Part shown: positions 1 through 11,500 of the stretch, in pieces | How positions within the stretch are numbered: position 1 is the first letter of the stretch | Layout of the letters: the number at the start of each line of letters is the position of its first letter | NCBI GenBank assembly: GCA_032622095.1 | Contig: CP136061.1 | Coordinates: 259,068,077 to 259,132,076 of the forward strand | Reading direction: 5' to 3' | Source: Siphonodentalium dalli | Taxonomy: Eukaryota; Mollusca; Scaphopoda; Gadilida; Siphonodentaliidae | Length of the DNA: 64,000 bases | Translations under genes and position numbers: made by a program | Notes under the pieces: generated by a model | The model's database searches: none | Told to the model about the DNA's origin: nothing | What the model saw: the letters and a program-made list of their open reading frames with translations, nothing else

Positions 1-1031
1 TGGGAAAGTTTCCACAGATGTCAAGCTCACATAATCCGAAGGCAGTTTGAACAGTTTCCATTTGACCTCTGATGCAGATCAACAAACGTTAACATTGAAG
101 CCTATGGGAAATATTTACACCAGTGTAACCTAAAGGGAAAAAATAGCTTTTTATCATTTTTGATTCCTGGGAGTCACTTTAAAGCATTTTAATGCATTTT
201 ACAGAGCCTGGTCTTTCAGTCCAATGAATATCTCATGCTTGGTGTGGCTATTCTTGCTGCTGATGTCTTCTTTCACTTACATCAGCCAAAAAAATAGTAA
301 GATTTTTCATAAAAAATGACAATTTTTCAAGGTATTTTCAAAAAAATTCAAGGTGGTAATAGTCACATGATAATGCAAATGACCCATAACATGAGCATGT
401 CAACGACACATATATCAATTGTTATAAGAACCTAATCTAACAAGTATTTTGGATTTTATAGCCAGTGATATACAGATATATATCATAAAAGTGTGTCATT
501 TCCACTGGTGGGTATGGTCATTTGAAGGTTAATAGCACTAAAACTTGGACACATTTAAGAAAATGCTTCAGCAATTCAAAGAGAGCATATCTTTATTCAA
601 CTAATTCAATATACACCCACATCCAGTTATCTTGGATCACCCTTGCAGACCTGAAAATGTCATATTTTATTCTTCAATGTGCTGATAAAGTCATGCGCTT
701 GATGCTCAGCTGATCAGATCTGGACTCAATGACCTCACATCACCAGAAGTTCTCTCATGGAAAGAATATTGTACAGTCTTCCATAGCTGATCCAAGTTTG
801 CAACACCAGACCCCTAAAACTGAGTGAAAATGGGGCCTGAACATGACTGGTGGTGGAAAATTGTGCCTTTTTGATGAATAATTTGTTAAAGGGGGTGGGG
901 TTAAATTGTGTGTGATAAATAAAGAACCATAGGGGTGATATTGTTTTTGAACACATTTTTTCCATTGATGGGCAATTCTGAAGAAATGTAGGGAGTTACA
1001 ATTATTCCGCGAAAAAGCGGGCTATCGCTTT

Positions 1032-1484
1032 AGGTTACACTGGTGTAAATACTATAGGCAGCTCCCCCTGCGGTTGCGGGAGGAGTATAGAGTTTCACAG
1101 TTAAAACACTCTGGGCTGTGATTGGTTGCATGAATTAAATGTAAACTGTTGACAAAAATTCAAGGAATCATTCTCCCACAAACTTCATTTGCCAAGAGGC
1201 CCATTCATTAAAGGTGAAGTCTGTTGTGGCTGTTTAGAAATTTTAAGTGTGATTGAAAAAATGACAATATTTTTTTAGTGCGGAACTGACCCTAGTCATG
1301 AAAAAACGAAAATTTGAAGTGGATTCCCTGCTAGACGGTGTTGATTTTTTTATTGGGAAAGTTTCCACAGATGTCAAGCTCACATAATCCGAAGGCAGTT
1401 TGAACAGTTTCCATTTGACCTCTGATGCAGATCAACAAACGTTAACATTGAAGCCTATGGGAAATATTTACACCAGTGTAACCT
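1032..1484. mobile_element. MITE family A, copy in tandem unit 1/2
   Basis: It begins 'aggttacactggtgtaaat' and ends with the reverse complement, giving 19-bp terminal inverted repeats around ~415 bp of non-coding DNA. A diverged solitary relative at 35274-35733 has the same ends and the same internal 'ccctgctaga' region, confirming the limits. The superfamily is not clear: the TIR can be extended by 'cttt' here, which blurs any target duplication. The first 131 bases of the window are the right end of another copy. Confidence 0.85.
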
Positions 1485-2384
1485 AAAGGGAAAAAATAGC
1501 TTTTTATCATTTTTGATTCCTGGGAGTCACTTTAAAGCATTTTAATGCATTTTACAGAGCCTGGTCTTTCAGTCCAATGAATATCTCATGCTTGGTGTGG
1601 CTATTCTTGCTGCTGATGTCTTCTTTCACTTACATCAGCCAAAAAAATAGTAAGATTTTTCATAAAAAATGACAATTTTTCAAGGTATTTTCAAAAAAAT
1701 TCAAGGTGGTAATAGTCACATGATAATGCAAATGACCCATAACATGAGCATGTCAACGACACATATATCAATTGTTATAAGAACCTAATCTAACAAGTAT
1801 TTTGGATTTTATAGCCAGTGATATACAGATATATATCATAAAAGTGTGTCATTTCCACTGGTGGGTATGGTCATTTGAAGGTTAATAGCACTAAAACTTG
1901 GACACATTTAAGAAAATGCTTCAGCAATTCAAAGAGAGCATATCTTTATTCAACTAATTCAATATACACCCACATCCAGTTATCTTGGATCACCCTTGCA
2001 GACCTGAAAATGTCATATTTTATTCTTCAATGTGCTGATAAAGTCATGCGCTTGATGCTCAGCTGATCAGATCTGGACTCAATGACCTCACATCACCAGA
2101 AGTTCTCTCATGGAAAGAATATTGTACAGTCTTCCATAGCTGATCCAAGTTTGCAACACCAGACCCCTAAAACTGAGTGAAAATGGGGCCTGAACATGAC
2201 TGGTGGTGGAAAATTGTGCCTTTTTGATGAATAATTTGTTAAAGGGGGTGGGGTTAAATTGTGTGTGATAAATAAAGAACCATAGGGGTGATATTGTTTT
2301 TGAACACATTTTTTCCATTGATGGGCAATTCTGAAGAAATGTAGGGAGTTACAATTATTCCGCGAAAAAGCGGGCTATCGCTTT

Positions 2385-2837
2385 AGGTTACACTGGTGTA
2401 AATACTATAGGCAGCTCCCCCTGCGGTTGCGGGAGGAGTATAGAGTTTCACAGTTAAAACACTCTGGGCTGTGATTGGTTGCATGAATTAAATGTAAACT
2501 GTTGACAAAAATTCAAGGAATCATTCTCCCACAAACTTCATTTGCCAAGAGGCCCATTCATTAAAGGTGAAGTCTGTTGTGGCTGTTTAGAAATTTTAAG
2601 TGTGATTGAAAAAATGACAATATTTTTTTAGTGCGGAACTGACCCTAGTCATGAAAAAACGAAAATTTGAAGTGGATTCCCTGCTAGACGGTGTTGATTT
2701 TTTTATTGGGAAAGTTTCCACAGATGTCAAGCTCACATAATCCGAAGGCAGTTTGAACAGTTTCCATTTGACCTCTGATGCAGATCAACAAACGTTAACA
2801 TTGAAGCCTATGGGAAATATTTACACCAGTGTAACCT
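2385..2837. mobile_element. MITE family A, copy in tandem unit 2/3
   Basis: Apparently identical to the copy at 1032-1484, displaced by exactly one 1353-bp period. Confidence 0.85.
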
Positions 2838-3737
2838 AAAGGGAAAAAATAGCTTTTTATCATTTTTGATTCCTGGGAGTCACTTTAAAGCATTTTAATG
2901 CATTTTACAGAGCCTGGTCTTTCAGTCCAATGAATATCTCATGCTTGGTGTGGCTATTCTTGCTGCTGATGTCTTCTTTCACTTACATCAGCCAAAAAAA
3001 TAGTAAGATTTTTCATAAAAAATGACAATTTTTCAAGGTATTTTCAAAAAAATTCAAGGTGGTAATAGTCACATGATAATGCAAATGACCCATAACATGA
3101 GCATGTCAACGACACATATATCAATTGTTATAAGAACCTAATCTAACAAGTATTTTGGATTTTATAGCCAGTGATATACAGATATATATCATAAAAGTGT
3201 GTCATTTCCACTGGTGGGTATGGTCATTTGAAGGTTAATAGCACTAAAACTTGGACACATTTAAGAAAATGCTTCAGCAATTCAAAGAGAGCATATCTTT
3301 ATTCAACTAATTCAATATACACCCACATCCAGTTATCTTGGATCACCCTTGCAGACCTGAAAATGTCATATTTTATTCTTCAATGTGCTGATAAAGTCAT
3401 GCGCTTGATGCTCAGCTGATCAGATCTGGACTCAATGACCTCACATCACCAGAAGTTCTCTCATGGAAAGAATATTGTACAGTCTTCCATAGCTGATCCA
3501 AGTTTGCAACACCAGACCCCTAAAACTGAGTGAAAATGGGGCCTGAACATGACTGGTGGTGGAAAATTGTGCCTTTTTGATGAATAATTTGTTAAAGGGG
3601 GTGGGGTTAAATTGTGTGTGATAAATAAAGAACCATAGGGGTGATATTGTTTTTGAACACATTTTTTCCATTGATGGGCAATTCTGAAGAAATGTAGGGA
3701 GTTACAATTATTCCGCGAAAAAGCGGGCTATCGCTTT

Positions 3738-4190
3738 AGGTTACACTGGTGTAAATACTATAGGCAGCTCCCCCTGCGGTTGCGGGAGGAGTATAGAGTT
3801 TCACAGTTAAAACACTCTGGGCTGTGATTGGTTGCATGAATTAAATGTAAACTGTTGACAAAAATTCAAGGAATCATTCTCCCACAAACTTCATTTGCCA
3901 AGAGGCCCATTCATTAAAGGTGAAGTCTGTTGTGGCTGTTTAGAAATTTTAAGTGTGATTGAAAAAATGACAATATTTTTTTAGTGCGGAACTGACCCTA
4001 GTCATGAAAAAACGAAAATTTGAAGTGGATTCCCTGCTAGACGGTGTTGATTTTTTTATTGGGAAAGTTTCCACAGATGTCAAGCTCACATAATCCGAAG
4101 GCAGTTTGAACAGTTTCCATTTGACCTCTGATGCAGATCAACAAACGTTAACATTGAAGCCTATGGGAAATATTTACACCAGTGTAACCT
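3738..4190. mobile_element. MITE family A, copy in tandem unit 3/4
   Basis: Apparently identical to the copy at 1032-1484, displaced by two periods. Confidence 0.85.
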
Positions 4191-5090
4191 AAAGGGAAAA
4201 AATAGCTTTTTATCATTTTTGATTCCTGGGAGTCACTTTAAAGCATTTTAATGCATTTTACAGAGCCTGGTCTTTCAGTCCAATGAATATCTCATGCTTG
4301 GTGTGGCTATTCTTGCTGCTGATGTCTTCTTTCACTTACATCAGCCAAAAAAATAGTAAGATTTTTCATAAAAAATGACAATTTTTCAAGGTATTTTCAA
4401 AAAAATTCAAGGTGGTAATAGTCACATGATAATGCAAATGACCCATAACATGAGCATGTCAACGACACATATATCAATTGTTATAAGAACCTAATCTAAC
4501 AAGTATTTTGGATTTTATAGCCAGTGATATACAGATATATATCATAAAAGTGTGTCATTTCCACTGGTGGGTATGGTCATTTGAAGGTTAATAGCACTAA
4601 AACTTGGACACATTTAAGAAAATGCTTCAGCAATTCAAAGAGAGCATATCTTTATTCAACTAATTCAATATACACCCACATCCAGTTATCTTGGATCACC
4701 CTTGCAGACCTGAAAATGTCATATTTTATTCTTCAATGTGCTGATAAAGTCATGCGCTTGATGCTCAGCTGATCAGATCTGGACTCAATGACCTCACATC
4801 ACCAGAAGTTCTCTCATGGAAAGAATATTGTACAGTCTTCCATAGCTGATCCAAGTTTGCAACACCAGACCCCTAAAACTGAGTGAAAATGGGGCCTGAA
4901 CATGACTGGTGGTGGAAAATTGTGCCTTTTTGATGAATAATTTGTTAAAGGGGGTGGGGTTAAATTGTGTGTGATAAATAAAGAACCATAGGGGTGATAT
5001 TGTTTTTGAACACATTTTTTCCATTGATGGGCAATTCTGAAGAAATGTAGGGAGTTACAATTATTCCGCGAAAAAGCGGGCTATCGCTTT

Positions 5091-5543
5091 AGGTTACACT
5101 GGTGTAAATACTATAGGCAGCTCCCCCTGCGGTTGCGGGAGGAGTATAGAGTTTCACAGTTAAAACACTCTGGGCTGTGATTGGTTGCATGAATTAAATG
5201 TAAACTGTTGACAAAAATTCAAGGAATCATTCTCCCACAAACTTCATTTGCCAAGAGGCCCATTCATTAAAGGTGAAGTCTGTTGTGGCTGTTTAGAAAT
5301 TTTAAGTGTGATTGAAAAAATGACAATATTTTTTTAGTGCGGAACTGACCCTAGTCATGAAAAAACGAAAATTTGAAGTGGATTCCCTGCTAGACGGTGT
5401 TGATTTTTTTATTGGGAAAGTTTCCACAGATGTCAAGCTCACATAATCCGAAGGCAGTTTGAACAGTTTCCATTTGACCTCTGATGCAGATCAACAAACG
5501 TTAACATTGAAGCCTATGGGAAATATTTACACCAGTGTAACCT
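5091..5543. mobile_element. MITE family A, right-terminal copy of the array
   Basis: Displaced by three periods. Its right TIR is followed by 'ctaatgaagc' instead of 'aaagggaaaa' as in internal units, so it marks the junction between the array and single-copy flank. Confidence 0.85.
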
Positions 5544-5720
5544 CTAATGAAGCGTACACAATAACACTCATTTTGTGAATACGAATCGATTATAACAAAC
5601 AGTGTGAAAAAAAATATCGCACCGGGTTCCAAGTTTCGCCCCATTTGATTTAGTTTCATCGACTTAATAATTGCGTATGTTGAACTGTTTTGTGTTGCAG
5701 CATGAAATATGCCCTTTAGT

Positions 5721-6239
5721 AGATCATGCCATGAATCGCTACTATGGCTACCGCCCGGAGAGATCATATTCCACCAGTACAATTAAACCTGGGAACTTTT
5801 TGAAGTTTTGACAGGGAACCTTATATAATCGAAAAAATAACAAAGGGAATATATTTCATTGTTATTATCTCTTTCTTAAAAATGTACTTCATGCACTGTA
5901 GGTAAAGGTCCCAACTCGAAATTTCACGATTTAAGTGACTTTGTGAGCGATTTTGTTTTGCGTTTCTTACAATTATGGAACTTTTCCTGGGTAATTAATT
6001 CAATGTTTATTGCGATATTGGCTCACAGAAAAACATGCAATTTCGAGTTGGGAACTTCACATATAGTGAAGTGCACTATTAAGGAACAGATAATCACTAA
6101 GAATTATATTCCCCGTGTTATTTTTTTGGACTTTATAAGGTTCCCTGTCAAAACTTCAAAAAGTTCCCAGGTTTTGTACTGGTGGAATATGATCTCTATA
6201 CGGGCGTTAGCCAGAGTGTAGAGATTCATGGCATGATCT
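5721..6239. mobile_element. Foldback MITE family B, complete copy
   Basis: Long imperfect inverted repeats: 'agatcatgccatgaatc' at the left end matches the complement of the right end at 6230-6239, and homology continues through 'ttccaccagtac', 'ttccctgtcaaaactt' and 'gtgactttgtgag' toward the centre. It is about 520 bp with no coding frame of note. A second, left-truncated copy lies at 26492-26899. It starts about 180 bp after the tandem array. Confidence 0.8.
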
Positions 6240-6259
6240 AGCCCGTTGGTGCACGGTAA

Positions 6260-6780
6260 ACTCTTAGAACAAATGTGTATAAATACTACACAATGTGTGT
6301 TACATTTGATCTTAAACAAAATTGTGTAGAAATGCAACATGACATAAATGTGTCGGTGGAATTTTCTCAACATTGAATATGAGTAAATACGTGAGTATAT
6401 TATATTTAATAGATGAGATATGTTCTATTTGAGACATAAACCTCGTAAAAGCTGCCATAATACAAAATTGGCAGCTGCTTTAAAACTTTGTGCTACACAA
6501 TTATGTGTTGTTCAGTTTTTACACAAACATAGTGTATAACAAAGTTTAAAGCTGCTGCCAATTGTTTGTTCTGTGGTAGCCTTTACGAGTTTTGTGTCTC
6601 CAATAGAACACATTTCATCTAATAACTATGATACACTCACATATTCAATCATATTCAACGTTGATGATATTCCACCGTCACATTTAATAATTATATGTCA
6701 TGTGTCATTTCTACACAATTTTGTTTAAGATCAAATGTAACACATTTTGTGTAGTATTTATACACATTTGTTCTAAGAGT
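6260..6780. mobile_element. Foldback MITE family C, full-length palindrome
   Basis: The ends 'actcttagaacaaatgtgta' and its complement 'tacacatttgttctaagagt' bound two arms of about 240-260 bp that pair along nearly their whole length (for example 'aaagctgcca' against 'tggtagccttt', and 'cacaattttgtttaagatc'). The centre lies near 6510-6530. As a single strand it would form a very long hairpin. The words 'gatcttaaacaa' and 'ttttgtgtag' recur at 41159-41370, suggesting a relative there. Confidence 0.85.
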
Positions 6781-7055
6781 GTATTTGCGTTGGCATGTCA
6801 CGCGCGCTTGTCAATTCTGGCAACAGTTTTGATCTACCAATAAAAGCAATCAATGCTGGTTTATAATTACTAATTCATAAATGTCATCACTCGTCGTGTT
6901 ACTTGTCAAGTAGATATATAGGACTCGAATAAATATCACGCATCTACACGAGCTGGAGTGCATTCGTTTCCGAGAGACGGGCGCAGATCGAACACACTTC
7001 CTATTCCATGCTACATAGTGCGTAACCAAGCCTGCATATAGCGTGTCTGTCATTT

Positions 7056-7148
7056 GCAGAATGAGGTCCCCAGAGGGTGAATTTAGTGACGCTATCCCGC
7101 ATAGCGGGCTAGCATCACTAAATTCACCCTCTGGGGACCTCATTCTGC
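7056..7148. repeat. Hairpin D1 of the double-hairpin element
   Basis: Inverted repeat with arms of about 40 bp starting 'gcagaatgaggtcccc' and ending 'ggggacctcattctgc'; the loop contains 'cccgcatagcggg', itself a small stem. Confidence 0.9.
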
Positions 7149-7327
7149 TAAGGCCCTCAACTACTATGAAGTTCCCCAGTTGAAGTTGGTGATGTTCGCC
7201 CATTGGGCACCTCAATTATGAATTTTATCTTCTGTAAATTAGGTATATAGAAACTTCCTAGAAGGGAAATGTAACTAAAACAATGTTAATTTGATACTAT
7301 AGATACTTTCCAGAAGATGAGGCCTAA

Positions 7328-7419
7328 GCAGAATGAGGTCCCCAGAGGGTGAATTTAGTGACGCTAGCCCACTTTGCGGGATAGCATCACTAAATTCACC
7401 CTCTGGGGACCTCATTCTG
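7328..7419. repeat. Hairpin D2 of the double-hairpin element
   Basis: Same arms as D1; the loop 'cccactttgcggg' flanked by 'gctag' and 'atagc' is approximately the D1 loop in reverse orientation. Confidence 0.9.
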
Positions 7420-7603
7420 AAAATGACAGACACACTATTTGCAGGCTTGTGCGTAACAAAAATACAAACGTTCAAGAAATTTCTATACTGCGCATTATTG
7501 TTACTGGAGAATGTGGTTAAAATTAAGCCAGTCTATATACCATCCGTCAAATATCTCCGAAATAAATTAACAGTTATATAGAGATTCATTATAAATTGAA
7601 AAT

Positions 7604-7940
7604 AGGTTCATATTGAACGTCCATATCGCCGTTATTTTAATCTGAATTACGTTCTATATGAACCTAAATGGGGCACGAAAACAGCCGTATACGAGCGTAT
7701 TCATATCACAAATAAGTCCGGGCGTATTTGGTGCACATCGTGCGAAATACGCCCATATTGGCATTATTTATTCTAACTTTATTTCATCGATACGACTTAA
7801 CAGATCACGCTCTTAATACTGTGGTTTCACTGCGGCCCGCGCCGTTCAACGCAATAACGGGTATACGCTCACGATGGGATTAATTCTGAATAAAATCCGT
7901 CCAATGTGAACCTATGTTGAATCTACGTCCATTATGAACA
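7604..7940. other. Possible small MITE with internal hairpins
   Basis: A hairpin at 7604-7667 has arms 'taggttcatattgaacgt' and 'acgttctatatgaaccta'. A second at 7720-7754 pairs 'gggcgtattt' with 'aaatacgccc'. Related words 'cgtccaatgtgaaccta' and 'cgtccattatgaacat' recur at 7896-7936. The layout hints at one element of about 340 bp, but no target duplication is visible. Confidence 0.4.
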
Positions 7941-9063
7941 TATTTGCAGGAGGATATATACTCACAAAATTACAGGGAGAATGATATATACAATTTACAG
8001 GACCTCTTCATGACACACAGGGACAATGACACCAGAAAAGCCGAGTGCTTACTGTCATCCTCACTTTCTATACCAAATGAATAATAAATTACCATGTCCA
8101 TTATAATATCATATGTATTCACATGTTCAATGCATATTACGTAACATATAAATATGGAGGATACATAATCCATGTTTAAACTAAGTCTCACATTCGTATT
8201 CTGCCATAATGATGTCACAAAAAAGAAGCCAATATCGTAGTACAGAAACAGTGTTAAATTGGCATCTGAGAAGACATGTATACACTATTATGTACTGGCT
8301 ATTTCCCACATTATTAGTGGCCCTTCAAGTTATTGAAAATAATTATTAGTCATATGTGGTAAACAGCACACATTGCATGACTCTCCAGGTAAAGTTACAT
8401 CTATCATTTGATAATAAGCTATCTTTAAAATGATAATTATTCATTCCCATTTAAATCATTTGAGGTCAACAGAACATAACCCGTCACATTACCCGCGTTA
8501 TTTTACTTTTGTCACAAGATGTGTGCACCATTTTCGCCCACATATCTTCTGCACTGATAATAAACGCTCTTTGTGAATGATATCCCATGACATTCTCCTG
8601 GTCAGGTGGCCCATCTGTACAAATGTTCCTACATATCTTCTAAACTGATAAAGAACGCCCATTAAAAGTTTATTGTTCATAGTTGGCCCTTTACGTCGTC
8701 TGGTGTCAACGGCATCTATCTCATGACACTCTACGGGTCAATTTATCTCCGTGTTTCAATTTTCACCGACCAGATTTAAACCATTTGAGTATATCATTCA
8801 TGATTTAGTTAAATTAATTATTAGTGCCCTTTTAAGACATATAATAAGATTTCCCGGGTCAAATTCCCGATGTGTACACATTTTAGCTCCGATGGTCTAC
8901 CCGTTTGGTCGCCTCTAGCCCAAAATATATATTAAATAATTATTAGTGCCTTTGGAGACAGCTGGGGTGAACGGGACCTATCTAATAACGCTCCCGGGTC
9001 AAATTACTCATATGCGACCCGCCATATCAAATCCAGTCGGAAGTCGGGATTTTTTTACCCTGT

Positions 9064-9132
9064 GCCAATGCATTCTCTTATATATGCGAGTCGACCATAG
9101 GTCGCCTCGCATATATAAGAGAATGCATTGGC
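9064..9132. repeat. 69-bp palindromic module, left hairpin of copy a
   Basis: Starts 'gccaatgcattctcttata' and ends with its complement; the arms of about 33 bp differ at one visible position near the centre ('gagtcgacc' against 'ggtcgcctc'). Confidence 0.9.
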
Positions 9133-9345
9133 CTAACAATTTTTTACAATTTTAAGAATTTGTTCTTGTATTCTTTAACAATTTTATAATTTCACCCATA
9201 CAGACCCCCAGACAAACATGACACTCTTCTAGGTGCTTCTATATATGTGTGGGGCTCCCTGCAGGGTAATGGATGTTTTTTTTATTTTATGTCCTAAAAA
9301 TTGTAAGAAACATATATTTAAAAAACATGATAAAAAAAATGTTAG

Positions 9346-9414
9346 GCCAATGCATTCTCTAATATATGCGAGGCGACCTATGGTCGACTCGCATATATAA
9401 GAGAATGCATTGGC
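9346..9414. repeat. 69-bp palindromic module, right hairpin of copy a
   Basis: Same module as 9064-9132 in mirror orientation, with one variant base ('ctctaata' for 'ctcttata'). Confidence 0.9.
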
Positions 9415-10085
9415 ACAGGGTAAAAAAAATCCCGACTTACGACTGGATTTGATATGGCGGGTCACATATACACAAATGTTCAGCTCCGATTGTCCAGCCG
9501 TTTGGTCGCCTATAAGCGGACAAACAAACAAAATTGAGTTGTATTAGAAAAGATAAGGTGGCCCACAATAGATATCGACAGTTGAACATAATTATGTTAT
9601 GACTATAATTGGTAAATTGAGATGTATTTTATCGTCAGAGTGTCTAGCTTTATGGATGTAACTTGGTGTAAGCATAATTAACATAATTATACATGTTGTA
9701 CATGTCTCGACAACATTGAAGCCTGTATTTCGTGAACACCCAACTGATGGCAAAAGCAAATATGACATAAAGACATCACATGCATGGGATAAAAGGCTAT
9801 CTCAAAAACACATAACCATCTGTTTAGTTTTCGATTTCATTCTTTGCATTCGATATGTTCGAATGAGTGTATAAAACTGCGTTTGATCTCAGTTAAAGGT
9901 AAATGGATTCTTTAGTCACGCTTTGGAGCGCGACGGCCCGAGAGCGATAGGTCGGCCACAGGTATACTTTCTATGTGATAAAACATATGGCCTTGTTCTT
10001 ACTCCAGACACAATGTCATATCTGAACACATTTGTTCATTTTGTTGTACATATTACTTATTGTGTGCAATGTTATTTGTTGAATT

Positions 10086-10209
10086 AATGTATTGTGTTTG
10101 GAGAAGACCGAACAAACGTATTGTGAAATGTTAAACGCTTTTTAATTATATATAAAAAAAACCTTAAACATTTCACAATACGTTGGTTCGGTCTTCTCCC
10201 AAACGCATT
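10086..10209. repeat. Solitary hairpin, ~124 bp
   Basis: The left arm 'ttggagaagaccgaacaaac' and onward pairs with the right arm 'gttggttcggtcttctccca', with about 45 bp per arm. The loop is a ~25-bp A/T-rich stretch. It may be a small foldback MITE; no other copy is seen in the window. Confidence 0.8.
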
Positions 10210-10363
10210 AACCAACGAAGAATACACAAATGCACAATATATATTTAAAACATGCTGCATGATGTAGACTAAGTCTTCTTGGTCCCCAATATATTTGAGT
10301 TGACAAAACAGCATCATCCTAACCGATAGACCCAGTTTATATTTATTTGAATGAAGTGCATTT

Positions 10364-10766
10364 GTGACCCGCCATATCAAATCCAGTCGGAAGTCGGGAT
10401 TTTTTTACCCTGTGCCAATGCATTGGCCTAACAATTTTTTACAATTTTAATAATTTGTTCTTGTATTCTTTAACAATTTTATAATTTCACCCATACAGAG
10501 CCCCAGACAAACATGAGCAGACGACACTCTTCTATATGCTTCTATATATGTGGGGCTCCCTGCAGGGTAATGGATGTTTTTTTATTTTATATCCTAAAAA
10601 TTGTAAGAAACATTTATTTAAAAAACATGATAAAAAATTGTTAGGCCAGTGCATTCTCTTATATATATGCGAGGCGACCTATGGTCGACTCGCATATATA
10701 AGAGAATGCATTGGCACAGGGTAAAAAAAATCCCGACTTACGACTGGATTTGATATGGCGGGTCAC
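10364..10766. mobile_element. Double-hairpin element, family P, copy b (left hairpin collapsed)
   Basis: Same TIRs as copy a, flanked by ATTT on both sides (10360-10363 and 10767-10770), again a 4-bp target duplication. The right hairpin is intact (10645-10715). The left hairpin is reduced to the 14-bp perfect palindrome 'gccaatgcattggc' at 10414-10427, so the inner ~55 bp were removed between the two 'atgcatt' ends. Confidence 0.85.
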
Positions 10767-10888
10767 ATTTGATTTAGTTTGCGGGTGGCAAGCGATAAAG
10801 GCGAATAATGTTCACTGTTTTTGTGTGACCGCTTAACCCATTTGACCCTTTCATGAAGCTTCCTGATTTTTTTTAGCGAAAACATTGT

Positions 10889-10967
10889 GCCAATACATTC
10901 TCTTATATATGCGTCATTATGCGAGTCGACCATAGGTCGCCTCGCATATATAAGAGAATGCATTGGC
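10889..10967. repeat. Solitary family P hairpin
   Basis: One copy of the 69-bp palindromic module with an extra ~10 bp ('gtcattatgc') in the left arm, preceded by 'attgt' and followed by 'ctaacaaatttt' as in the complete elements. No TIRs or second hairpin are seen, so it is a fragment of an element. Confidence 0.75.
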
Positions 10968-11313
10968 CTAACAAATTTTATAATATTTTTTTATAATTGT
11001 TAAAAAATGTAAGAAAATAATTTTAAAATGAAATGTTGTGGATCTAGAAGATTGGTCTATGACGTGGCTCAGTTTGGGGTGTCTGTACAATAGTCAACTA
11101 CTCCACCCCTTGAATCAGAGCCGAATTCCCAAGTTCGGTAAATTCCATTTTCACCCCACCCTTGGGTTGGAAATGTTTGCTAGTACCAGGAGGAGGTCTG
11201 CATCAAAAATTTGTACACAAGGGTGGAAAAAATTGCACTCAACCGGGGACCCTCCTCCCTCACGTGAAAAAAAAAAATCCCCCCCCCCTTTCTCTCTCCA
11301 AAATGTATAGTTG
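10968..11313. other. No gene recognised
   Basis: AT-rich start, then mixed sequence with a run of about 11 A followed by 10 C near 11265-11288. The overlapping frames at 11038-11500 read through this low-complexity stretch and show no domain-like features. Confidence 0.5.
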
Positions 11314-11500
11314 TTTTATCGATGACACGAGTCATAAACACATTTTCATTATAATTACCACTTTGTTTGCATCTCTCATAGAGCACATGCGAGTATTTTG
11401 CACTAATCCTTGGCTTCATTCATTTGTTGCATATATTCTGTTGAGTATAAAAGGGGATGGTCCACAAATGGCCGGATTTCAAACATTTTGCGGAAAGTAG
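11314..11500. mobile_element. MITE family E, partial copy
   Basis: Shares 'cattcatttgttgcatat', 'gagtataaaagg' and 'aaatggccggattt' with the complete copy at 25465-25726. One half is present: the right end reads into 'caaacattttgcgg' without the terminal 'cccctttaa'. The TATAAAAGG string is part of the repeat and should not be taken as a gene promoter. Confidence 0.7.

Larger units (their letters stand above)
1..5543. repeat. 1353-bp tandem array, four full units plus partial
   Basis: The sequence starting at 1 restarts at 1354, 2707 and 4060, with a fifth partial unit 5413-5543. The units look base-for-base identical by eye; the short frames inside them translate identically in all four. 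Each unit is about 900 bp of non-repetitive spacer plus a ~453-bp MITE that spans the unit junction. Homology at the right edge stops exactly at the MITE end (after 'gtgtaacct'), so the array is really (MITE-spacer)n-MITE. The left edge lies outside the window. No convincing gene is in the spacer; the 63- and 76-codon frames lack recognisable features. The perfect identity means very recent amplification, strong homogenisation, or assembly duplication. Confidence 0.95.
7020..7457. mobile_element. Double-hairpin element, family D
   Basis: The outer inverted repeat ('gtaaccaagcctgc' at 7022 against 'gcaggcttgtgcgtaac' at the right end) encloses two separate near-perfect hairpins, 7056-7148 and 7328-7419, each with ~40-bp arms reading 'gcagaatgaggtccccagag' inward. 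The two hairpin loops are roughly reverse complements of one another, so the whole element is mirror-symmetric. The spacer (7149-7327) is non-coding. A broken third copy of the hairpin is at 58034-58378. I do not recognise the superfamily. Confidence 0.85.
9014..9465. mobile_element. Double-hairpin element, family P, copy a (complete)
   Basis: The ends 'gcgacccgccatatcaaatc' and 'gatttgatatggcgggtcac' form TIRs of roughly 50 bp. Just inside each TIR sits a 69-bp near-perfect palindrome (9064-9132 and 9346-9414). The spacer is AT-rich and contains 'ccccagacaaacatga'. The element is flanked by ATAT on both sides (9010-9013 and 9466-9469), consistent with a 4-bp target duplication, and lies inside a Helentron-like element. 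Other copies: 10364-10766, 10889-10967 (single hairpin), 23291-23669 and a core in 39823-40215. Confidence 0.85.
8280..9553 (-). mobile_element. Helentron-like non-autonomous element, interrupted
   Basis: Read on the minus strand it starts near 9553 with 'tttgtttgtttgtccgctta' followed by 'accaaacggctggac', the same 5' sequence as the element at 14746. It continues on the far side of a nested double-hairpin insertion (9014-9465) with modules such as 'atttgacccgggagcg' and 'ggcactaataatt', shared with the element at 54284-55123. The terminal 3' hairpin is not evident, so the left limit is approximate. It probably belongs to the non-autonomous Helitron/Helentron group, by analogy with the neighbours that keep 'gcaacgccgggta' ends. 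Confidence 0.6.

Noticed and set aside
11445-11465. TATA-box-like 'gtataaaagg'
   Set aside because: It belongs to MITE family E and recurs in its other copies.
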